In this document: positions 36,049-42,469 of the stretch, piece by piece
Numbering within the stretch: position 1 is the stretch's first letter
Layout: each line of letters begins with the position of its first letter
DNA from: an uncultured Verrucomicrobia subdivision 3 bacterium
Lineage (GTDB): Bacteria; Verrucomicrobiota; Verrucomicrobiia; Limisphaerales; UBA11358
Assembly (NCBI GenBank): GCA_903872345.1
Contig: CAIQKM010000202.1
Location: 1 to 42,469, forward strand
DNA: 42,469 bases
Direction of reading: 5' to 3'
Made by a program: the position numbers and the translations under genes
Notes under the pieces: generated by a model
Told to the model about the DNA's origin: nothing
Database searches by the model: none
What the model saw: only the letters and a program-made list of their open reading frames with translations

Positions 36049-39000
36049 TCATGGGGTGGTCAGGCGGTAAAAGCGTTGGGGCCAGTTGGTGGCCTGGGGA
36101 TCATTAAAATTGAAGTTCCCATTGGTATCGGCGGAATTGGTAGCCAGGGGCAACCAGACGATGGGCGGGACCAAATTGGAGGCGCCGAGCAGCACATACG
36201 CCTGACCGGCGGTGCCGGTGCCGGTGAGGGCAAAGCCGCCGCCCGTCAGGATCCCGGCACCGCTAAGCACGGGCGGGACGGGCGCGGTAACGGTAACGGC
36301 GCTGACATTCGTGGCGCGGCCAAACTGGTTGGTCACAATGACGTTATAATTGCCGGTGGCGGCGGTGGTCATGGTGGCCAGCAACAGGGTGGAGTTAGTG
36401 GCCCCGGCAATGGCGTTGGTGTTCTTATCATACCATTGATAACTCAAAGGGAAGGTTCCGCTGGCGGTGGCGGTGAGCAGCGCGCTGGCGCCGGCCACCA
36501 GGTTGGTGGTGGCAGGCGAGACGTTGACCGCCGGCAAAGCCGCAACGGTGAGAATGCCGGCGCTGGTCAACTGGGAAGTGTCCCACACCAGGTTGGTGGC
36601 GAGAAGCGGGAGGGTTTTACTGCTAAACGTGCCGCTGAAGGTGGCGGTGCTAAAGAGGTTAAAGCTATCCCCGGCGGCCAGCGTATTGGTGCCAATATTG
36701 GTCACGGTGAGGGTGCCGCCCAAGGTAAGCGTGCCCAGGGTGGAGATAAGATCGTTCTCCGGAATGGTCCCGACCTTGGCCAGTTTCAAAACACTCTTGG
36801 AGCCGGAGTTCAGGGTGATGCCGCTCAGGAAGAACAGACTGCCAAGGGTGCCATCGCCCGGGGCCAGGGTGCCGCCGCTGCTGATGGTGGTGGGACCGCC
36901 CACAGTGCCATTGCCCGCCAACGTGGCGCCGCTTTGCACGGTGATGTTATTGGTGCTCAGCGAGCCATCCACCTGCAAGGTGCCGGCACTGATGGTGGTG
37001 GTGCCGGCATAAGTGCCGGCACCGGTGAATTGCAGCAGACCGGTGCCGCTCTTGGTGAACCCGCCGGAACCATAAATACCGCCGCTGATCAGCAGATCCA
37101 CGGGCGCCGGACCATTGGCGACGTTGAAGGTACAGGAGCTGACGAGATTGACGGTGCAGGCGATGGTGGAGCTGTTGGTCGCACTGTTAATGGTGTAAGT
37201 GACACCTTCCGAACGGAATTCGCCGGCGCCGATGATATTGCCGGCCGTCATGGTGAGGCCGCTGACGTAATTTTCCTTGTCGAATTGCAACGTGCCGCCG
37301 TTCGCCAGGGTGGCGGAACGGCCGCTGGCGTCGGCGCCAAAACCGTGGGAGCCGGTGAACTCGGCGACGGCATTGTTGCTGACGGTCAACGCACCGGAGC
37401 CGATGCTGCGGGGCGAATACCAGGGAGCGACCGTGGCAATAACCCGGCCGCCACTGATGGAGACGGCGCCGGAATTGGTATTGGCGGCAGTCAGGGTGAG
37501 GGTGCCCGAACCGGTCTTGTTCAACTGACCGCTCCCTTTGAGCGTGGCGCTGATGGTGGCGTTGCCGTTGACGACCAGTTGCGGGCTGCCGGAGAGGTTG
37601 ATGGAATTGCCGCTGTTGGTGATGTTATAGCTCCCGCCGCCGGTGATATTGAAAAGGATGCTGCCGGGGGTGATGTCGTTGAGGAGGGTGACGAGGCAGT
37701 TGGTGGCGGTGCCGTTGCCAAAGACAGCCAGGGCGCCATCGGTCCAGGCGGTGGCGCCGCTGCCGTTCCACCACGTGGTGGCGCCCGCACCCCAATTGTC
37801 GCTGCCATCCTGCGGGCCGGTGCCGGAGCCGCCGGCATCCCAGGTGAGCGTGGCGACGGAGGCGGGCGTCAAGGCACAGGCGGAGGCGCTGGCGGCAGAA
37901 CTGCCCACGTGATTGGTGGCGGTGACGGTGTAGCAGTAGCTCACGCCGCCGGACACGGAGGCATCCAAATAGAAGTTGGTGGTGGACAAGCTGGCGATGG
38001 GCGTGCCGCCCCGGCTGAGCACGTAACCGTCGGCACCGGTAACGGGCGACCAGGAGACAAAGACGAGATTGCTGGCCACCGGCGTGGCCACCAGATTCGC
38101 CGGGACGGCCGGGGCGGTTTCCACGATCACGTTGACGGGAGCCAGGCTGACGGCGAAGCCGGAGTCATAATAGAGCCGTGCGGACAAGGGATACGTGCCG
38201 CTGACAAGGTTGGTGACGGCGTTGGTATAAGGCGGCGTGGCGGTCTGGCCGATGAGTGTGCCGTTGTTGAAGAACTGCACCAAGTTGATCGTGTGGCCGT
38301 TGGTGCCGGACAGACTGGCGGCGATGTTCACATTGGCCGGGGTCAGGAATTCCTGATTATTGGTCGGCGTGGTGAACGTAATCGTTGGCGCGGTGGCGAA
38401 GGCCGTGAGCTGCGCGGGAGTCAGAGCCTGGTTGAAAAGTTGAACTTCATCCAGCAGGCCGGTGAAATAGCGGCTGCTGCTGCTGGAATCCTGGCCGATG
38501 CAGGTGGTGCCATCGAAGGCGAGCACGGCGGGATTGGCGACGTTGTTGGTGGCGCTGGCAAGCACGCCGTTGGTAACCATGAAGAGCCGCGCACGGGTGG
38601 GCTCGATGACGAGCGCCACGAAAGTCCACTGGTTGTCGGGCACGACGAGGCCGGAGTTAAAGTTATAGGTGCTGGCGTTGTTGTTCCACGTGTAGCGGAG
38701 TTCGTTGGCGGTGCCGAAGTGGAAACCGTCGGCGGTGGTACCGCGACCAAAAAGAATGCCGCACCAGGCATTCTGCGTACCATTGCGATTCACCCAGGCG
38801 GTGATGGTCATGACATTGGAATTCAGATTGATGGGCGGCAGCGTGATGTTGGCGCTGGTGCCGTTAAAGCTGGCGGCGTAGCCGGTGTCAGGCGTGGCCC
38901 CGGGCTGGCCGAGGATGACGTTGTTGTAGAGGCCGTCGAAGCTGTCCACGGAATCTTCGGCGTTGGTGCCGGCGGTTTCATCCAGCTTCCACTCCGCGAC

Positions 39001-41397
39001 GGGCGGCGGCGTGAGCGCGAGGTTGCCGGTGACAGTGACATTGTCGAAGGTGGAGGTGTTGAGCTGATTGTAGTTGCCGCTGGTAACGGCGAGGCCGACG
39101 TAAACGACGGGAGCCAGGCTCAGGGTGTTGGAATCCTGGAGGGTCCAACTGGTGCCGTTGGTAGAGGTGTAGCCGGTAACCGTGTTGCCACTGCGCACGA
39201 GACGCACCCAGAGCGGGGCGCTGGCCGGCTGCGACAGAATCGAGGTGCCGCCGCTGCCGCCGCTGCCGGAGGGTTCCTCGTCGCCGTCGTCTTCGTTGGG
39301 TTCGCCGTACAATTTCAGGCCGTAGGTGGCCAGTCCGGCGGAGTCGGCGCGGTGTTCAAAGATCGAGGTTTGCGCGCCGCCATCGAAAGCCATGAGAGCG
39401 CCGGCAACATCGCTGCCGAGGCTGTTGCGGATCATGACGCCGGCGAGCGCATTGGAACCAGTGTTTTGATTGGTGAGCACGCGCGCGGTAATCGTGACAT
39501 CACCAGCCACAGGTTGGTACGCAAATTGAAACTGGTCATTGTCGCCGCCGATGCCATTGCCGGAACCAATGAGGGTGAAGGTGCCGGCGTTGGTGCCCGT
39601 GGCCCCACTGCCCTGCACCGCGCCCACGTCAGCGGACTGCCACGGGGCGGCGGCGGCCACGGTGGGAAGGGAGGCGGCAAAGATCGGCTGGGCGGCGTTG
39701 CCCAAGCCCGTCGCGTTGGTGCCCATCACCCGGTAGTAATACTGACCAAGCGGAGTGACGCCCGTGTCCGTGTAATTGGTCGTGCTGCTGGCCAAAATGG
39801 CGAGCGTGGCAAAGTTGGTGCCGTTGGTCGAACGCTGCACGACATAGCCGGTTTCGGTGAGGCCAATGGCGTTCCAATGAAAAGCCATCTGGTTGGCCGC
39901 AATGGTGGAGAACGTGAGCGACCGGACCGCCGGCAACGGCGTGCCAACGATAGTCAATGAATACGGGGCGGAGCTGATGCCATTGGCGGTAACGAACAAT
40001 GGATAGGTGCCGGCCAGCAAGCCCGGCGGCAGGGTCATTTCCGTGGTCACCACGTTGGTGCCGGTCATGACGCTGCAAACGCTCCAGTTGTAGGTGCGAC
40101 AGTATAGGACGTTGCCGGTGGAATTGGTAATGCGGGCAATGGGATAGGCGCTGACCATTTGCGAATCATCGCCGTAGGCCGCCCCTTCGGAGATGCCATT
40201 AAAAAGCGTGCCGGTCACATGGAACGATCCGTCCAGATTCGTCGTGACACTCGCAATGTTGGGAATGCCATTGGTCACCGGCGTGCCGCCGGGCTGATAA
40301 TCGTAAAGCTGGCTGCCAAAGCCGGAAAAGAGGACGGTGCCATCGGGCAGATCTAGCATGGTCGTGCCGTAAGGTGAGGTGGAGGCGGTGCTGCCACCCG
40401 TGGGGCTGGCGACCTGTGTAAAGGAATTGGTGATGTAATTGTATTCGTAGAAATAGGTGGTTGAGCCATAGCTGGTGTTGGTGCCGAGGGCGCAGAGGAT
40501 ATTGCCGTTGGCCATCATGGCGGCGGGGGCATCCACGGCCCCGAGATTGTTCGGTATGTTGGGACCGGCGACCCAGACGCCGGCGTTGGTCGTGCCTGAA
40601 GGCGTGTAAATGGCCGTATTGTTGGTGGCGCCAATATAAAATGCCTTGCCGTTGGGCAGCAGAAAGCCGGGCCCAAGTTCTCCGCCATAACCATACATGG
40701 GCACCGGCACCGTGCCATCCACCACCCATTTGTTCAGGGAGGGAATGTAACGTTCGGTGTTCTGGCCGAAGGGGTCAATGGTGAGGATGCTGTTATCCGG
40801 CAGTTTCACCCAGGCGGCTTCGTCCTGGCCATCGTAACCGACCGCGGCGGCGGACCAGGAATTGGAAACGATATTGTAAATGAGGCAGGGATCGCCGGTG
40901 GCAATGGAAGGTTCGAATACGTTGCCGTTGGGAAGGGTTTCGGAAATGGCATCAATCAGATTGCGGCCGGGATCGGGGGCCTGGAGCCAGGAATTGCTGA
41001 GGGGATTGTAAACTTCGGCATGGGAACCGCCGCTGCCATATTCGCCACCGGCGACAAATACCCGGCCGTCGCGCAAGACTTGCGAGGAATAATAACGGCG
41101 CGAATCATGCATGGGCGCAAGCGTGCTCCAGGTGCCATTCAGATAACTGCCGTGAATGTCCGGCGTGAGCTGGTACCAGGTGCTGTTGCCGCTGTTCTGG
41201 CACATGACCGTGCCATCGGTCAGCAGCAGCATCAGGGAAACGCCGCCGGGCGCCTGATGAGTCAGCGGCGACCAGATGCCGGCAGCCCGGACCGGACGGC
41301 AAATCAAAGCTCCGAAAGCGAGCACCAGCAGGAGAAAAAATGACCGGAGAAAACAACGGCCGGCCTTCCGTTGGCGAAAATTAAGATGGGGTTGCAC
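36049..41397 (-). CDS. Secreted kelch/FN3/LamG/PATR mosaic protein
   Basis: At 1782 residues it has a long signal sequence (FLRSFFLLLVLAFGALICRP, cut near RAA). Domains in order: kelch-type propeller, galactose-oxidase-like, about 40-375 (DGRVFVAGGEYGSGGSHAEV, LPDGTVLFSGFGSQLYDY); an E-set or IPT-like domain about 378-480; fibronectin III about 480-575; a concanavalin-like region about 589-789 (FQFAYQPVAGDVTITARVLT); LamG about 800-1000 (AEWKLDETAGTNAEDS); a bacterial Ig domain about 1005-1092; fibronectin III about 1095-1172; a PATR passenger module about 1182-1619 with two clear repeats (FTGAGTYAGTTTISAGTLQV); an Ig-like domain about 1622-1702; and an end domain finishing RFYRLTTP. No radical-copper motif was identified in the propeller, so enzyme activity is doubtful. 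It probably binds glycans or matrix at the cell surface. The giant gene follows after 293 bases. Confidence 0.85.
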   Translation of the reverse strand: MQPHLNFRQRKAGRCFLRSFFLLLVLAFGALICRPVRAAGIWSPLTHQAPGGVSLMLLLTDGTVMCQNSGNSTWYQLTPDIHGSYLNGTWSTLAPMHDSRRYYSSQVLRDGRVFVAGGEYGSGGSHAEVYNPLSNSWLQAPDPGRNLIDAISETLPNGNVFEPSIATGDPCLIYNIVSNSWSAAAVGYDGQDEAAWVKLPDNSILTIDPFGQNTERYIPSLNKWVVDGTVPVPMYGYGGELGPGFLLPNGKAFYIGATNNTAIYTPSGTTNAGVWVAGPNIPNNLGAVDAPAAMMANGNILCALGTNTSYGSTTYFYEYNYITNSFTQVASPTGGSTASTSPYGTTMLDLPDGTVLFSGFGSQLYDYQPGGTPVTNGIPNIASVTTNLDGSFHVTGTLFNGISEGAAYGDDSQMVSAYPIARITNSTGNVLYCRTYNWSVCSVMTGTNVVTTEMTLPPGLLAGTYPLFVTANGISSAPYSLTIVGTPLPAVRSLTFSTIAANQMAFHWNAIGLTETGYVVQRSTNGTNFATLAILASSTTNYTDTGVTPLGQYYYRVMGTNATGLGNAAQPIFAASLPTVAAAAPWQSADVGAVQGSGATGTNAGTFTLIGSGNGIGGDNDQFQFAYQPVAGDVTITARVLTNQNTGSNALAGVMIRNSLGSDVAGALMAFDGGAQTSIFEHRADSAGLATYGLKLYGEPNEDDGDEEPSGSGGSGGTSILSQPASAPLWVRLVRSGNTVTGYTSTNGTSWTLQDSNTLSLAPVVYVGLAVTSGNYNQLNTSTFDNVTVTGNLALTPPPVAEWKLDETAGTNAEDSVDSFDGLYNNVILGQPGATPDTGYAASFNGTSANITLPPINLNSNVMTITAWVNRNGTQNAWCGILFGRGTTADGFHFGTANELRYTWNNNASTYNFNSGLVVPDNQWTFVALVIEPTRARLFMVTNGVLASATNNVANPAVLAFDGTTCIGQDSSSSSRYFTGLLDEVQLFNQALTPAQLTAFATAPTITFTTPTNNQEFLTPANVNIAASLSGTNGHTINLVQFFNNGTLIGQTATPPYTNAVTNLVSGTYPLSARLYYDSGFAVSLAPVNVIVETAPAVPANLVATPVASNLVFVSWSPVTGADGYVLSRGGTPIASLSTTNFYLDASVSGGVSYCYTVTATNHVGSSAASASACALTPASVATLTWDAGGSGTGPQDGSDNWGAGATTWWNGSGATAWTDGALAVFGNGTATNCLVTLLNDITPGSILFNITGGGSYNITNSGNSINLSGSPQLVVNGNATISATLKGSGQLNKTGSGTLTLTAANTNSGAVSISGGRVIATVAPWYSPRSIGSGALTVSNNAVAEFTGSHGFGADASGRSATLANGGTLQFDKENYVSGLTMTAGNIIGAGEFRSEGVTYTINSATNSSTIACTVNLVSSCTFNVANGPAPVDLLISGGIYGSGGFTKSGTGLLQFTGAGTYAGTTTISAGTLQVDGSLSTNNITVQSGATLAGNGTVGGPTTISSGGTLAPGDGTLGSLFFLSGITLNSGSKSVLKLAKVGTIPENDLISTLGTLTLGGTLTVTNIGTNTLAAGDSFNLFSTATFSGTFSSKTLPLLATNLVWDTSQLTSAGILTVAALPAVNVSPATTNLVAGASALLTATASGTFPLSYQWYDKNTNAIAGATNSTLLLATMTTAATGNYNVIVTNQFGRATNVSAVTVTAPVPPVLSGAGILTGGGFALTGTGTAGQAYVLLGASNLVPPIVWLPLATNSADTNGNFNFNDPQATNWPQRFYRLTTP

Positions 41398-41732
41398 AAT
41401 GATGGGTACTAATTTTCTGTATCATACCAGCAGAGTGCCGGCGAATGCATACCACATTTGGGTGAGAATGCCGCAGGGAGGGCAGGTCCAGTTTTGCACA
41501 GTTGGCCAACAGCGGATTTGCAATCAACAAATTTTAGTTCTCAGCAGTTTTTATTGCATAAATCTGGCCTGGAGGAGGTTAACGTGATTTTTATTATGTG
41601 AACGGTCATTACATCTGCGTATAAAAATAGCTTGTAATACGATCAGGGACTTGCGACAATGTTTTACACATGCTTGAAAACGTTAAACTGAACTAATTTC
41701 ATGCTCCGTCACAATTGATTTTAGATTTTATC
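41398..41732. other. Gene-free leader and start of the AT-rich segment
   Basis: These 335 bases contain copy 4 of the motif at 41448-41466 and then a sharp drop in GC from about 41560; one 60-base line is about 30% GC, against roughly 60% in most genes here. No gene was recognised. Confidence 0.6.
41448..41466 (-). promoter_or_regulatory. Shared 19-base motif, copy 4 (upstream of the kelch/PATR gene)
   Basis: Reads cataccacatttgggtgag, 17 of 19 identical to copy 3, and lies 50 bases before the start codon. Confidence 0.6.
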
Positions 41733-41969
41733 ATGATCAGTCAAAAGGAAATGCTTGGAATTATCTGCACGGAGGCGGTGGAATTTGGCGGGCTTCAAGA
41801 AATTCCAGGCCAACAATATGGCGGGAAAACGTCGTTCCATTCAGCCAAACGCACCGCCAGATACAATCATGATAGTAGGCTTAAGCGTGTCAAAGTAGAT
41901 TCCAATTCTGTTGAATACGGCCTCCGATTAATTAGAAGTAATAATGGAAAACTTGAATGGAAGGACTGA
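41733..41969 (+). CDS. Hypothetical small protein in the AT-rich segment
   Basis: An open frame of 78 residues begins MISQKEMLGIICTEAVEFGG and ends GLRLIRSNNGKLEWKD. It is not recognised. A TTG six codons upstream could extend it. No strong ribosome-binding site was seen and codon use is AT-rich, unlike the rest of the window, so it may be a transferred gene or not a gene at all. It overlaps the next frame by 26 bases in a different phase. Confidence 0.3.
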   Translation: MISQKEMLGIICTEAVEFGGLQEIPGQQYGGKTSFHSAKRTARYNHDSRLKRVKVDSNSVEYGLRLIRSNNGKLEWKD

Positions 41970-42363
41970 GCGCAACAAGTCGTTAATTAGGGATAAGAGC
42001 TCCTATACGGCTTACTTGTCTGCGACCGCCATAGGCTTTCGCAAGTTTTTCATTGAAATTCAAGGCTCACCCATTGCTCGACCGAATGCAGATTTTTCTA
42101 AAGATATTAGGTACAGTCCGATTTTGCCAGCCTTCTTGAATCTGAAGAATTCTCCGCCCTATCTCCCCAAAAGCATTCGTTCCGTTTCATTATTATTTGC
42201 AAGAAGCCCTTATAAGGCGCTAGGGCTAATACGAGGGCAACTTACTTCGAAGGAGCGATCCTGTGTTTATTTTTCTGAAGGGTTGGCATCTATTGTTCTT
42301 ATAGATTTCAGCTTTGATAAGGCGAGAACACTAAGAGTGCGTCTGAAAAATCATGAATGCTGA
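41944..42363 (+). CDS. Hypothetical protein cut at its 3' end by an IS5-like element
   Basis: The frame gives 139 residues starting MENLNGRTERNKSLIRDKSS and is not recognised. The last residues (about the final ten, LRVRLKNHEC) are encoded by the end of the IS5-like element beginning at about 42331, so the natural C-terminus is missing and the stop lies inside the insertion. Base composition (about 40-45% GC) differs from the chromosomal genes. It overlaps the preceding small frame by 26 bases, which could be translational coupling in a two-gene unit. Confidence that it encodes a protein is low to moderate. Confidence 0.35.
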   Translation: MENLNGRTERNKSLIRDKSSYTAYLSATAIGFRKFFIEIQGSPIARPNADFSKDIRYSPILPAFLNLKNSPPYLPKSIRSVSLLFARSPYKALGLIRGQLTSKERSCVYFSEGLASIVLIDFSFDKARTLRVRLKNHEC

Positions 42364-42469
42364 GGGATCAAGCCAGACGGCGGAGTTGGATTCGGATCAT
42401 GGCGATATAGATCCAAGCCTCGGCACTGGACTCGGTGGTTTCGTAATCCCGCACCAGTCGCCGCTGGCG
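42331..42469 (-). mobile_element. IS5-family element, one end (continues beyond the window)
   Basis: The likely terminal repeat begins ctaagagtgcgtctgaaaaa at 42331, of the type seen at ends of IS5/IS427-group elements, and is followed by the 3' end of a transposase gene on the minus strand. The other end and the target duplication are outside the window, so the exact boundary is approximate. Confidence 0.65.
42368..42469 (-). CDS. IS5-family transposase, C-terminal 33 residues (partial)
   Basis: The minus strand from the window edge reads RQRRLVRDYETTESSAEAW followed by IYIAMIRIQLRRLA and a stop. This is the conserved end of IS5-family DDE transposases (the basic RRL, then D-x-E, then SxxAWIxIA-like pattern after the catalytic Glu). 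The 5' part is beyond the window, so whether the gene is intact cannot be judged. Confidence 0.8.
   Translation of the reverse strand, partial: RQRRLVRDYETTESSAEAWIYIAMIRIQLRRLA

Noticed and set aside
26747..39960. Very long plus-strand open frames opposite the two giant genes (26747-30082, 31049-33721, 35881-39960)
   Set aside because: They are antisense to clearly coding repeats rich in Asn, Thr, Gly and Ala, whose codons rarely make stops on the other strand. Their translations are low-complexity and match no family.
1..42469. CRISPR arrays, tRNA and rRNA genes
   Set aside because: No regularly spaced repeats or recognisable RNA gene sequences were seen; the repetitive giant genes are protein repeats.

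Overview
The window looks like chromosomal DNA of a GC-rich Verrucomicrobiota bacterium, most likely of the Pedosphaera/Limisphaera type (subdivision 3). This is inferred from the combination of a PEP-CTERM protein, pseudopilin-like proteins with the FTLIELLVVIAIIAILAAM leader, giant autotransporter-associated beta-strand (PATR) proteins without a beta-barrel, an LplT-Aas fusion and dispersed hairpin-bearing inverted repeats. No rRNA, tRNA or CRISPR array was seen.

Layout. (1) 1-5811, plus strand: a secreted ice-binding-like PEP-CTERM protein, then the housekeeping run rplU-rpmA-obgE-ligA with a good promoter before rplU and an intrinsic terminator after rpmA. ObgE and LigA both carry unusual charged insertions. 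(2) 5840-16616, mostly minus strand: a large M50 site-2-protease-like membrane protein, trmB (plus), the 1148-residue LplT-Aas fusion, a PtsN-type EIIA, a small membrane protein, a VIT1/CCC1-type metal transporter, a second HExxH membrane protein and a transposase remnant. (3) 16886-23834, minus strand: the threonine-to-glycine pathway genes tdh and kbl, separated by a cysteine-synthase-like gene, a secreted DUF3472 protein and a secreted alpha-galactosidase-like protein. tdh, the cysteine synthase, DUF3472 and the glycosidase are tightly packed and look like one operon. (4) 24100-26968, minus strand: a small lipoprotein and two paralogous pseudopilin-like proteins. (5) 26969-41397, minus strand: two giant secreted proteins, a 2928-residue protein made of four consecutive PATR modules and a 1782-residue kelch/FN3/LamG/PATR mosaic. 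(6) 41398-42469: an AT-richer stretch with two overlapping small ORFs, the second cut by the end of an IS5-like element that runs off the window.

The most interesting unexplained signals are regulatory or repetitive. A gapless 19-base motif (consensus cataccacattcgggggag, plus-strand reading) occurs four times, each in a gap and in the same orientation upstream of a minus-strand gene: tdh, one pseudopilin and both giant surface proteins. A family of inverted-repeat elements whose arms are themselves hairpins sits between housekeeping genes; the arms share an outer GGAGCGC/GGAGTGC block but have different hairpin cores. The two giant proteins also share a C-terminal ending of the FYRL/FFRL type that could be a sorting or anchoring signal.

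All functions come from reading the sequence and recalling families; no search was run.
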